From the NCBI RefSeq assembly GCF_000381925.1, contig NZ_KB907308.1:1705808-1769807 (forward strand): a stretch of 64,000 bases of DNA, written 5' to 3'. The notes below the pieces were generated by a model. It saw only the letters and a list, made by a program, of their open reading frames with translations, did not search any database and was not told the DNA's origin. How positions within the stretch are numbered: position 1 is the stretch's first letter; each line of letters begins with the position of its first letter. The translations under genes and the position numbers were made by a program. Below, one piece after another: positions 16,665-25,090 of the stretch. This DNA is from Nocardia sp. BMG111209. Lineage in GTDB: Bacteria; Actinomycetota; Actinomycetes; Mycobacteriales; Mycobacteriaceae.

Positions 16665-17870
16665 ATGTCCATTCGTTCCGCACTCGTCATCGGCGGCGGC
16701 GTCGCCGGGCCGGTGACCGCCACCGCACTGCAGATGGCCGGTATCGAGGCCCGCGTCTTCGAGGCGTACTCCGGCCCGGCCGTCAACATCGGCTCCAGCC
16801 TCGGCTTCGCCCCCAACGGCCTGGCCGCCCTCGACGTCATCGGCGCCGGTGACGCGATCCGCCGACTCGCACTGCCGATCCGGCACAGCGCGATGTCCTT
16901 CGGCCACAAGACGATCGAGATGCCCACCGCCGCCGACCTGGAACCACAGCAGTTGGTCGACCGCAGCGATCTGCACACCGCGCTGCACGATCACGCTGTC
17001 GCCGCGGGCATCCCGTTCGAATACGACAAGCGCCTGGTGCGCGTGGACGAGCGCGCCGACCACATCACCGCGCATTTCGCCGACGGCACCAGCGCCACCG
17101 CCGACATCCTGATCGGTTGCGACGGAGTGAAATCCACCGTCCGCGACCTCATCGATCCGAATGCTCCCGGCGCGAACTACACGGGCATGCTCGGCTTCGG
17201 CGCACTCTCCGATCACACGCTGGACACCCCCGCCCACACCATGATCTTCGCCTTCGGCAAGAACGCCTACTACCTGTACTGGGTCGGCGCCGACGGCCGC
17301 GTCGGGTGGGGCGCCAACCTGCCCAGCAAGCGCTACATGTCGATCAGCGAGGCCCGCGCGATCTCCAACGAGCAGTGGCTGCGCACCATGCGCGACACCT
17401 ACGGCGAGGACGTCCCCGGCGCCGACCTGGTCCGCCACACCCGCCCCGAGAATCTGGTCGTCTCCGGCGCCCTGCACATCATGCCGCCGGTCCCGCACTG
17501 GCACCGCGGCCGCATGGTCCTGGTCGGCGACAGCGTGCACGCCCCCAGCAACAGCACCGGTCAGGGTGCCTCGCAGGCCATCGAGAGCGCCATCCAGCTG
17601 GCTCGCTGCCTGCGCGACTTCGACGATCCGGCAACGGCTTTCACCGCCTACGAACGATTCCGCCGCCCCCGCGTCGAAGCCATCGCCGCCCGTGGCGCGC
17701 GGATCAACCACGCCAAAACCCCAGGGCCCGTGATGCGTAAGGTCATGCCCGCCCTGATGCCCCTGATGTTCGGCTCGTCCAAACTCCAGCAGATCATGCG
17801 CCGCGAACAGAGCTACCGCATCGACTGGGCCGCCCCGGTGGACGAGCAGGCCGAACTCGCCTGGGCCTGA
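16665..17870 (+). CDS. FAD-dependent monooxygenase (PHBH/UbiH class)
   Basis: A 401-residue class A flavoprotein hydroxylase. Seen are the dinucleotide motif VIGGGVAGPVTATALQMAG (about residues 7-26), the DG motif (GCDGVKSTVRDL, about 153-164) and the GD motif (GRMVLVGDSVHA, about 283-294) followed by GQGASQAIESA. It hydroxylates an unknown, probably aromatic or antibiotic-like substrate using NAD(P)H and O2. AGGGAG lies upstream of the ATG. A strong hairpin follows the stop. Confidence 0.92.
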   Translation: MSIRSALVIGGGVAGPVTATALQMAGIEARVFEAYSGPAVNIGSSLGFAPNGLAALDVIGAGDAIRRLALPIRHSAMSFGHKTIEMPTAADLEPQQLVDRSDLHTALHDHAVAAGIPFEYDKRLVRVDERADHITAHFADGTSATADILIGCDGVKSTVRDLIDPNAPGANYTGMLGFGALSDHTLDTPAHTMIFAFGKNAYYLYWVGADGRVGWGANLPSKRYMSISEARAISNEQWLRTMRDTYGEDVPGADLVRHTRPENLVVSGALHIMPPVPHWHRGRMVLVGDSVHAPSNSTGQGASQAIESAIQLARCLRDFDDPATAFTAYERFRRPRVEAIAARGARINHAKTPGPVMRKVMPALMPLMFGSSKLQQIMRREQSYRIDWAAPVDEQAELAWA

Positions 17871-17882
17871 GGGTAATTGCGC

Positions 17883-17917
17883 GCGGGCCCGGAATCGTCA
17901 TCCGATTCCGGGCCCGC
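17883..17917 (+). terminator. Strong hairpin after the monooxygenase gene
   Basis: GCGGGCCCGGAATC (17883-17896) and GATTCCGGGCCCGC (17904-17917) form a perfect 14-bp stem with a 7-base loop, starting 13 bases after the stop codon. No T-run follows, which is common for high-GC actinobacterial terminators. It insulates the following four-gene operon from upstream transcription. Confidence 0.8.
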
Positions 17918-18049
17918 TTCGCCACCGTTCGGACCGATACGCCACGGAATTGCCCGGATACGCCGCTCGAACGCGACGGAATCGCTACAGTATCGATCGG
18001 CGCAGAGCCGGAGGTACACCAGCAACATTCCGGCCGGTCGGAGGGGACA

Positions 18050-18562
18050 GTGCTGGATCCAGGGAATCATCAGGGGAAATTCGGTGCGGACTACATTCGC
18101 GTACTGGCCTCGGCGGCCGGGCTGATCTGGTCACAGGACGATGTGGACCTCGACACCGTCGACCTGTGCCTGAAACTGCCCGGCCGTACGCCGCGCGGTT
18201 TCTCGCCACGAATCGACGTGCAGGTCAAGACCGTTTCCACGCTCGACACCACCAACGGTGTGGTCAATTACGACGGCCTGAGCCACGCCCAGTTCAACAA
18301 CCTGGCGGGCCCGGACTTCACGGTGCCGAGATACCTTTTCGTAGTTCATGTTCCGCGTAGTTCCACCAATTACGCCGACCTCAGCACATTCGGTCTGTTG
18401 TTACGTCATATCGGGTATTACGTATCGCTCAGCGACCTTTCGCCGCTACCGTCGTCCCGGCGCGATCGGCACATCCGGGTGAAACTCCCGATGAGCAATG
18501 TGCTGACCGCGGAAAGCCTGCGCGGACTCGTTCTCGGCAATATCGTCACTCCGATCGGGTGA
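18050..18562 (+). CDS. DUF4365-like protein, putative PD-(D/E)xK nuclease
   Basis: A 170-residue protein resembling DUF4365: an N-terminal HQGKFGADYIRVLASAAG helix (about residues 7-24), D38 in DLDTVDL, then the core strand IDVQVKT with D56, Q58 and K60, and a hydrophobic strand (RYLFVVHVP, 94-102). The D...(D/Q)xK layout is that of restriction-endonuclease-like nucleases, where Q may replace the second acid. It starts with GTG behind GGAGG. It is the first gene of a four-gene operon with an AAA-HerA ATPase, so it is the likely nuclease effector. The family call is from pattern recognition; activity is inferred. Confidence 0.7.
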   Translation: MLDPGNHQGKFGADYIRVLASAAGLIWSQDDVDLDTVDLCLKLPGRTPRGFSPRIDVQVKTVSTLDTTNGVVNYDGLSHAQFNNLAGPDFTVPRYLFVVHVPRSSTNYADLSTFGLLLRHIGYYVSLSDLSPLPSSRRDRHIRVKLPMSNVLTAESLRGLVLGNIVTPIG

Positions 18563-18568
18563 CCGGCG

Positions 18569-19621
18569 ATGACACAGCCGCCGCGGATCGAGGATGTGAC
18601 CACCTATCTCCGGACGCACGGATGGATCGTCAGCGGACGCTGGCGCGGTGCGGAGGTCTGGAGCAGGGACGACTACGACGTACTGCTACCGCCGTCGGAC
18701 ACCGTGATCGACGCGCAGCTGCGGCTGCGTGAGCTGATCCGGTGCGTCGCGGCCGCCGAGGACCGCGCGGCCGCCGACGTCCGGTCCGACATAATCACTC
18801 CCGCAACCGATCTCGTGTCGTACCGAGCGGGCGGGAATACCGCCCTCACCCTGACCACCGGCGCCGGTGCGGTGAGCGGCGTGCGTGACCTCCTCTCGAT
18901 CTGCGCACGAGAGTCGTTGGACGAGAACCGTTCCGGTCTGCCGGGCCGGCCGCCGGATGTGGTGCGCTCCCTGCTGGAACGATCACTGCTGACGGTGTCC
19001 ACCGAGACGTTCGGGATCGATGTCCGGGTCCCGATCGACGGCGCCGATCCCGAGCCGCTCGGCCGCCGGACGACCCTGCGCCTGCTGGACAGCTCGGCCC
19101 GGTTGCTGTCGGCAGTGCAGTCGGAAACCGATGCCGTGGAACGGATCTCGCAAGCGGACGTGCCCGAGGTGATCTGCGGCGCGCTGGCCGAGCTGGCGGG
19201 CAGCGAGCACAATGCCCCGTTCGAACTCGGTTTCCGCTGGTCACAACTCATTCCGCGGGACAACGTGGCGCTGCGGTTTCCGGCCGGTGCGGGCGAGCAC
19301 CTGCGTGCCGCGAGCCGGCCCACCGCGCAGGTGATCGAGACCGCCACGGTGGCGGGGCTGGTGACCGAGCTGTCCGACGACGAGGAGGGGGACCGCTGGC
19401 GAATCAAGGTGCGCGGCACGCTCATCGCCGGGGACACCGAACCCGCACGGCAACCGCAACTGGTCGCGGTGCGGCTGGCCGATGCCACGCAATACGCCGC
19501 GGCGCTGGCCGCGCATCGGGACGGCCGGCTCGTGCGCGCGTCCGGATCCCTCGCCCGGACCCGGCGGACCCGCGAGATCACCACCGCGGAAACAGGTTTC
19601 ATCATCCACCCCCGACCGTGA
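18569..19621 (+). CDS. Hypothetical protein of the HerA-type operon, 350 residues
   Basis: No named family is recognised with certainty. The N-terminal 60 residues (VTTYLRTHGWIVSGRWRGAE, then DYDVLLPPSDT and a helix with Arg/Glu) form an alpha/beta unit. The middle is helical and charged (about 100-240). The last 95 residues look beta-rich, possibly OB-like (GLVTELSDDEEGDRWRIKV, then YAAALAAHRDGRLVRASGSL). There is no signal peptide or membrane segment. It lies six bases after the DUF4365-like gene and 13 before the winged-helix gene, so it is certainly part of the operon. It may be a sensor or DNA-binding adaptor; that is a guess. Confidence 0.7.
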   Translation: MTQPPRIEDVTTYLRTHGWIVSGRWRGAEVWSRDDYDVLLPPSDTVIDAQLRLRELIRCVAAAEDRAAADVRSDIITPATDLVSYRAGGNTALTLTTGAGAVSGVRDLLSICARESLDENRSGLPGRPPDVVRSLLERSLLTVSTETFGIDVRVPIDGADPEPLGRRTTLRLLDSSARLLSAVQSETDAVERISQADVPEVICGALAELAGSEHNAPFELGFRWSQLIPRDNVALRFPAGAGEHLRAASRPTAQVIETATVAGLVTELSDDEEGDRWRIKVRGTLIAGDTEPARQPQLVAVRLADATQYAAALAAHRDGRLVRASGSLARTRRTREITTAETGFIIHPRP

Positions 19622-19634
19622 AAGAAGAGGCGAT

Positions 19635-20243
19635 ATGCCCGAAGATCAGCTCACCCTCACCGAACGCTGTGTCCTGCTCGTGCTGATGGCGGAGGCCCGT
19701 GAGCTCACCAACGCCGAGTTGCTCGCACTGGCCGGTGTCAAACTCGACGGCCGGTACCGTCAGCGACTCAACGATCTGGGGCTGGTCGGCAGTGTCAAGG
19801 TGAACCGGGCCTATGTCCACGAGCTCACCGATCGCGGCACGAAGTGGTGTGCCTTGGAGCTGACCCGTTCCCGCCCTGCGCGTTCCGGCTGCGCGGGTGG
19901 TGCGCTGTACACCGTGCTCGCCGGGGTGGGCCGCCATCTGACCGACAGCGGGCACACCCTGTCCGACGTCTTCCGGCCCGATGTGGCGCGACGGGTGGAG
20001 ACCGCGTACGCGGAATTGACCCGTGGCAGTGGCACTCCCGTGCGGCTGGCGGTGCTGCGGACCAAGCTGACCGGCCTGCCCCGGGACGATGTCGACCGCG
20101 CGCTGGAACAACTGGCTCGCCGCCACGATGTGCACGTGCGGGCCGAGGCCGATCAGAAACTGCTCACCGAAGAGGATCGGGCGGCCGCGGTCCGGCTGGG
20201 CGGCACGCCCCGACATCTGCTCACCATCGAGGCGCCGAAATGA
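19635..20243 (+). CDS. Winged-helix protein of the HerA-type operon
   Basis: A 202-residue protein. The first 75 residues form a winged helix (LTLTERCVLLVLMAEARELT, then RQRLNDLGLVGSVKVNRAYVH and ELTDRGTKWC), and residues 120-195 contain a second helical unit that may be another winged helix (RLAVLRTKLTGLPRDDVDRA). The ATG at 19635 has AAAGAAGAGG four bases upstream. Its stop overlaps the ATG of the ATPase gene (ATGA), which implies matched synthesis and perhaps a direct complex. It could recruit the ATPase to DNA or regulate the operon. Confidence 0.75.
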   Translation: MPEDQLTLTERCVLLVLMAEARELTNAELLALAGVKLDGRYRQRLNDLGLVGSVKVNRAYVHELTDRGTKWCALELTRSRPARSGCAGGALYTVLAGVGRHLTDSGHTLSDVFRPDVARRVETAYAELTRGSGTPVRLAVLRTKLTGLPRDDVDRALEQLARRHDVHVRAEADQKLLTEEDRAAAVRLGGTPRHLLTIEAPK

Positions 20244-23200
20244 ACGAAGACCAGCGCCGGGCACTCTCCGCGATCCAATTCGGCAGTGTGCTCGGCACGG
20301 AAGGGATCTGGAGCCCCCTACGCTACCACGTCGACGGTCTGCATCCGCTGGCCACCGCGAGGATCCGGCGCGCCGTGGAGGCGGCCGCGAGCAGACCGCG
20401 CAGCCAGCCGACCGGTCTGATACTCAGCGGTGAGCGCGGTGTCGGCAAGACGCACATGCTCGGCTGGCTGCGCGCATACGTTCAGGAGCAGGGCGGATCG
20501 TTCTTCATGCCGAAACTGCTCGACGGCGCCTCGTTCTGGGCCGGCGCGGTGCACGGCATCGTCAACCAGTTGCGCGGGGCCGACGGCGGGCAGCTCGGCC
20601 GGATCATCGACGCGCTGAGCCAGATCGCCGGGTGCGACCGCGAATTACGGGTCCGGTTGCACGGCACACTCACGGTCGGCCGGGACCACCTCGACGAGTT
20701 CATCGCCCAGGTGGACGATTTCGACAGTCAGTCGATGCGCGACTATCAGGACACGCTGCGCGCGCTCGTGCTCTATCAGGCCAACCAGCGCGATGTGCGC
20801 GATGTCGGACTCAGTTTCCTGCTGCTCGAGGACGGCATCGACGAAACCGACCGTGCGGCATGGGGTTTCCGCAGCCGACGACGGACCTCCCAGCAGATCT
20901 TCAACGACCTGTCCTGGTTGTTCGCGCTCACCGGCCCGGTGGTCCTGGCGGTCGATCAGATCGATTCCGTGATCGCGCAATCGGGCCACGGTGGCGAGAA
21001 CCGGCTGGCCCAGGACCTCGCCGACGGCCTCATGCGGATGCGGGAAGAAACCGTGCGCACGATCATCGTGGCCGCCTGCATTCCCAAATCGTGGGAGCTC
21101 CTGGCGGACCGCGCGGTCAACTCCGCCGCCGATCGCTTCACCGTGCTCGAGTTGTCGACCAACATGCCCAGCACCGATATGGCACGAACGATCGTCGTAC
21201 GACATCTGGCGGCGCAGTACGGCGAGATCGGCTTCGAACCCCCGTTTCCGAGCTGGCCGGTCTCGCCACTGGCCTTCGAGGATCGCGCGGTGGCCAACTA
21301 CACGCCGCGCCGCTTGTTGCAACAGGTCGACGAGCACGTCCAGCGGTGCCTGAACCTCGGCACGATCACCGAACTCGAACATTTCGAAGCGCCGGAGGAC
21401 AGGCCCGTACCGCTGCCCACACCGCCCGCTCCCGACGAGATGGCGGTGTTCGACGCCCAGTTCGAGCGCCTGTGCCGATCCGCGGATGTGGTTGCGCCAC
21501 TGGATCCCCGGCACGAGGACGAGCGAATGTTCGCGCTGCTCAACGCCGCATTGCGGTCCTTCGCGCTGGAACAACGCGGCAGCGGGAAGGGGCTGACCGT
21601 CGATCAGGCGGCCACCTTGCAGTCCGCGCTGCATGCCCGGCTGCGCCGCACACTCGACGAGGCGACCGAGGACGAGGAGCACTGGAGCTTCCGATCGATC
21701 GGCCACACCCATGCGCGTGCCGTGCAGACCCGGTTGCGCTCGGCGTCGCTCGAGGCGGGAATCCAACCCGGCACGGACAAACGGCATCTCGTCGTGGTGC
21801 GCAACATGCCGTTCTCGCCCGGCCGGGTCACCTCCGAGATGCTCAGCGAATTCCAGGCGGCCGGCGGCGTCGCGGTCCCCATCTCCGAAGAGGATCTCCG
21901 GGTCTTCGCCGCGCTGGATGCGATGCTCCTCGACTCCGCGGCGGGCTTCGCCGACTGGCTCGTGGTCCGGAAACCGGCGAGCCGGTCGCAATTGCTCAGC
22001 AGGGTGATCCCGGCCGTGCCGATCGATGCGGCGGCCGTGCCGATCGACCCGGCGGCCGTGCCGACTGATCCGGCGGCCGGAACGAGGAAATCGACCTTCG
22101 ACGGATTCGCCGAGCCGGAGCCTGCGCCGGCGCACCCGATCGAAACCGACACCGCGACAACGAAACCCGGCAGCACACCACCGCCACACACCGAGCCCGG
22201 CCCGGCCGGGACGAAACCGGCGGTTCCGCTGGGTCGGACCATGGACGGCCGGAACGAATTCCGCGTCCCCCTCGTTCTGTTGCGCAAGCACACTGCCGTT
22301 TTCGCCGGTAGCGGTTCGGGCAAGACGGTGCTGCTCCGGCGTCTGGTGGAAGAAGCCGCGCTGCAGGGTGTTTCGGCGATCCTGATCGACAGCAACAACG
22401 ACCTGGCGAGATTGGGCGACCCCTGGCCGGAACCGCCGATCGGCTGGGGTCCCCGCGATGCGGACCGTGCCGCGGAATACCTCGAGAACACCGATGTGGT
22501 CGTGTGGACTCCCCGGCGCGAAGCGGGCCGCCCCCTCGCGCTGAATCCGCTGCCCGACTTCCGTGATGTGCTGGACGATCCCGACGAATTGCTCACCTCC
22601 ATCGATGCCTCCGTCGCCGGACTGCTGCCGAGAGCCGGGCTGACCAGCCGTGAAACCCCGAAGGGTGCGGCCGTGCTGCGCGAGGCCCTCACCCACTTCG
22701 CCACCCAGGGTGGCAGCGAACTGCGCGATTTCGTGGCCCTGCTCGCGAACCTGCCCGAGGGCGTCAGCATCATCGCGAACGCATCGCGCCGGGCCGCGGA
22801 GATGGCCGACAGTCTCACCGCGGCGATGATCAACGATCCGGTGTTCGGCGGCGCGGGCGAGCGATTGGATCCCGGCGCACTGCTGACCCCGGCCGCGGGC
22901 AAACGCGCTCGCGTATCCGTCGTCAATTTCATCGGGCTGCCGACCGACGAGCAGCGCCAGACGTTCGTCAACCAATTGCAGTTGGCGTTGTTCGCGTGGA
23001 TCAAGCGCAACCCGGCACGAGATCGCCCCCTGGGCAGTCTCTTCGTCCTCGACGAGGCACAGACGTTCGTACCGTCATTGCGCTCCAACGCATCCAAGGA
23101 GAGCACCCTGAAGCTGGCCACCCAGGCCCGCAAGTACGGACTCGGCATGGTGTACGCAACCCAGGCGCCGAAGGCGTTGGACAACATGGTGACCGGCAAC

Positions 23201-23443
23201 GCCGCGACCCAATTCTTCGGACTGCTCAACGCATCGGTGCAGATCCAGGCCGCCACCGAACTGGCGCGCGCCAAAGGTGGCCGGATAGACGACATTTCGC
23301 ACCTGAAGGCCGGCCGCTTCTACGGGGCCACGGAGGGTTCGGGTTTCGAGAAGATCGACGTACCGATGTGCCTGAGCCACCACCCGTCCAGCGCGCTCAC
23401 CGAAGAGGAGGTCATCGAGCGTGCCCGGCGCCGGAACGAATGA
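20240..23443 (+). CDS. Fusion of an AAA-type ATPase and a HerA/FtsK-type ATPase
   Basis: A 1067-residue protein with two complete P-loop modules. The first has Walker A GERGVGKT (64-71) and Walker B VVLAVDQID (234-242), an ORC/STAND-like NTPase layout. A helical and small alpha/beta region follows (about 400-580), then a Pro/Ala-rich linker (about 588-665) containing PIDAAAV, PIDPAAV and PTDPAAG repeats. The second module has Walker A GSGSGKT (690-696), Walker B LFVLDEAQ (934-941) and a late ATQAPKALDN block, which is HerA-like. HerA ATPases form hexameric DNA translocases that partner nucleases, here most likely the DUF4365-like protein. ATG at 20240 overlaps the previous stop as ATGA. Confidence 0.88.
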   Translation: MNEDQRRALSAIQFGSVLGTEGIWSPLRYHVDGLHPLATARIRRAVEAAASRPRSQPTGLILSGERGVGKTHMLGWLRAYVQEQGGSFFMPKLLDGASFWAGAVHGIVNQLRGADGGQLGRIIDALSQIAGCDRELRVRLHGTLTVGRDHLDEFIAQVDDFDSQSMRDYQDTLRALVLYQANQRDVRDVGLSFLLLEDGIDETDRAAWGFRSRRRTSQQIFNDLSWLFALTGPVVLAVDQIDSVIAQSGHGGENRLAQDLADGLMRMREETVRTIIVAACIPKSWELLADRAVNSAADRFTVLELSTNMPSTDMARTIVVRHLAAQYGEIGFEPPFPSWPVSPLAFEDRAVANYTPRRLLQQVDEHVQRCLNLGTITELEHFEAPEDRPVPLPTPPAPDEMAVFDAQFERLCRSADVVAPLDPRHEDERMFALLNAALRSFALEQRGSGKGLTVDQAATLQSALHARLRRTLDEATEDEEHWSFRSIGHTHARAVQTRLRSASLEAGIQPGTDKRHLVVVRNMPFSPGRVTSEMLSEFQAAGGVAVPISEEDLRVFAALDAMLLDSAAGFADWLVVRKPASRSQLLSRVIPAVPIDAAAVPIDPAAVPTDPAAGTRKSTFDGFAEPEPAPAHPIETDTATTKPGSTPPPHTEPGPAGTKPAVPLGRTMDGRNEFRVPLVLLRKHTAVFAGSGSGKTVLLRRLVEEAALQGVSAILIDSNNDLARLGDPWPEPPIGWGPRDADRAAEYLENTDVVVWTPRREAGRPLALNPLPDFRDVLDDPDELLTSIDASVAGLLPRAGLTSRETPKGAAVLREALTHFATQGGSELRDFVALLANLPEGVSIIANASRRAAEMADSLTAAMINDPVFGGAGERLDPGALLTPAAGKRARVSVVNFIGLPTDEQRQTFVNQLQLALFAWIKRNPARDRPLGSLFVLDEAQTFVPSLRSNASKESTLKLATQARKYGLGMVYATQAPKALDNMVTGNAATQFFGLLNASVQIQAATELARAKGGRIDDISHLKAGRFYGATEGSGFEKIDVPMCLSHHPSSALTEEEVIERARRRNE

Positions 23444-23476
23444 GACCACGCCACACCGGTTCTCCGGTTGGATTAA

Positions 23477-23884
23477 TCAGCGAGGTGCCGGGACCAGCGG
23501 CTCGAGAACCCGCTCCACCAGCGCCGTATCGCAATGTTCGATCACCTCCACGATGCGGCCGTCGGTGATGCGGAAGATGAAGCAGTAGGTCTGGTGGTAC
23601 CGCTCGCCGCGGGTGGTGGTGGCGTAGCCGCGCGCCTGGACGACGACCCGGTCTCCTTCCGCGACGATCAGATCGGGCTCGTTGCGGTAACCGTCGGCGA
23701 ATTGGCGGCCCAACGGGCGCAACAGACCGTCGAGAACCGCCGACTTGGGCTCCCACACGCCGGACCACGACCAGTTCCCGGGAAACACCCAGCGGCAGTC
23801 GTCGGCCATCGCCGCACCCAGCGCTTGCGAATTCCCCTGTGCCAGTTGGCTGAACAGTTCTTCGATGAAGGCTTTGTTGCTCAC
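23477..23884 (-). CDS. SnoaL-like/NTF2-fold protein
   Basis: A 135-residue ketosteroid-isomerase-like protein: IEELFSQLAQGNSQALGAAM and the strand WVFPGNWSWSGVW at the N-terminus, VVQARGYATTTRGERYHQ and YCFIFRITDGRIVEVIEH near the C-terminus are the usual NTF2-fold blocks. Function unknown; probably a small-molecule isomerase or binding protein. GTG at 23884 matches the family's start; upstream in-frame residues look non-coding. Divergent from the LysR gene, a typical regulator-target arrangement, and convergent with the HerA-type operon. Confidence 0.82.
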   Translation of the reverse strand: MSNKAFIEELFSQLAQGNSQALGAAMADDCRWVFPGNWSWSGVWEPKSAVLDGLLRPLGRQFADGYRNEPDLIVAEGDRVVVQARGYATTTRGERYHQTYCFIFRITDGRIVEVIEHCDTALVERVLEPLVPAPR

Positions 23885-23955
23885 GAAGCCGAATCTACGG
23901 CCGTCCCGGCTGTGCGACCAGCGAGGATCTCGCACAGCTGGTATCAGTAATTCGC

Positions 23956-24879
23956 ATGGGTGAGTTCACGGTGACAGGTCTGCGCGTGGTCCGGGAGGCG
24001 GCGCGCACGGGGTCGTTCTCGGGTGCGGCGGAGCGACTGGGCTATACCCAGTCCGCCGTATCGCGCCAGGTCACATTGATGGAACAGGCCGCCGGACGGC
24101 CACTGTTCGAGCGGTGGGCCCGCGGAGTGCGGCCCACCGAGGCCGGTCGGGTGGTGTTGCGCCACGCCGATTCGGTACTGGACACACTCGATACCGCCCG
24201 TGGGGAACTGCGCGACCTGGGCAGCAGGTCACCGGCCCTGCTGCGCTTGGGCGCATTCTCCACGGCCACAGCGTATCTCGTACCGCACGCGATATCCGTT
24301 GCCGTGCAGCGCTTTCCGGAATTACGGCAGCGACTACGGGAAGGAACGAGCCCGGCGCTGCTGAGCGCGCTGGGCCGCGGCCGCATCGATCTGGCAGTGA
24401 TCTCCGGTCGACTGGAATTGCCGGAAGGGGTGGAAACGTCGATCCTGCTGGAGGATTGGCTCTACGTGGCCGTGCCGCGAGGACATCCGCTGAGTGGATC
24501 GGTGAGCGTGCCACCCGCTCGGCTGCACAGCGAGCGGTGGATCACCGGCAGCGAGGACCCCGCCACCACCCTGCTCGGGACATGGACCGATCCGGCGCGA
24601 CGGCCCACCGTCGCCTACGTGGCTCGCGATTGGGTCGCCAAACTGGGCCTGGTCGCAGCGGGCCTGGGCGTCACCGTCGTCCCCGGACTGATGGTGCCCG
24701 CACTACCGCACACGGTGTCGGTGATCCGCATCGACCACCCCGACGCCACCCGGCCCACCTTCCTGGCTGCGCGCACCGATTCCGCCGCACTGCGGCATCC
24801 GATGGCCGAGTCACTCCGTGATGCGGCCGCCCACCTGGCCCACGAGATCCGAGGCTCCCTGCGCGACAACCATTCATGA
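23956..24879 (+). CDS. LysR-family transcriptional regulator
   Basis: A 307-residue LysR regulator. The winged helix-turn-helix is at residues 1-65 (GSFSGAAERLGYTQSAVSRQ), followed by a linker helix and a periplasmic-binding-like effector domain (about 90-290). It probably controls the divergent SnoaL-like gene 71 bases away. Its 3' end is followed after 19 bases by the 8-bp tandem repeat array. Confidence 0.93.
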   Translation: MGEFTVTGLRVVREAARTGSFSGAAERLGYTQSAVSRQVTLMEQAAGRPLFERWARGVRPTEAGRVVLRHADSVLDTLDTARGELRDLGSRSPALLRLGAFSTATAYLVPHAISVAVQRFPELRQRLREGTSPALLSALGRGRIDLAVISGRLELPEGVETSILLEDWLYVAVPRGHPLSGSVSVPPARLHSERWITGSEDPATTLLGTWTDPARRPTVAYVARDWVAKLGLVAAGLGVTVVPGLMVPALPHTVSVIRIDHPDATRPTFLAARTDSAALRHPMAESLRDAAAHLAHEIRGSLRDNHS

Positions 24880-24898
24880 ATCGCGAACACGCATTTCA

Positions 24899-25074
24899 CG
24901 GCACAGCGGCACAGCGGCACAGCGGCACAGCGGCACAGCGGCACAGCGGCACAGCGGCACAGCGGCACAGCGGCACAGCGGCACAGCGGCACAGCGGCAC
25001 AGCGGCACAGCGGCACAGCGGCACAGCGGCACAGCGGCACAGCGGCACAGCGGCACAGCGGCACAGCGGCACAG
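24899..25074. repeat. Perfect 8-bp tandem repeat, 22 copies
   Basis: The unit CGGCACAG is repeated 22 times without a mismatch (176 bp). It fills the gap between two convergent genes: 19 bases after the LysR stop and 16 before the EspG-like stop on the other strand. Because 8 is not a multiple of 3, every frame stays open and cycles through the same eight residues (AAQRHSGT on plus, AVPLCRCA on minus), so open frames across it are not evidence of a gene. Such perfection implies recent expansion or ongoing slippage. Confidence 0.97.
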
Positions 25075-25090
25075 ACAAGGTTACTGCTCG

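Noticed and set aside
20645..22975. 776-residue minus-strand open frame inside the AAA-HerA gene
   Set aside because: It is a shadow of high-GC coding sequence: low-complexity Arg/Gly/Gln translation, no family motif, no ribosome-binding site, fully opposite a protein with two clear Walker motif pairs.
18050..23443. Known HerA-NurA recombination pair as an explanation of the four-gene operon
   Set aside because: No NurA-type nuclease, Mre11 or Rad50 is present, and the HerA part is fused to a second ATPase, so the archaeal end-resection system does not fit.
24899..25074. Possible CRISPR array
   Set aside because: The units are contiguous 8-mers without spacers, and no cas genes are nearby.
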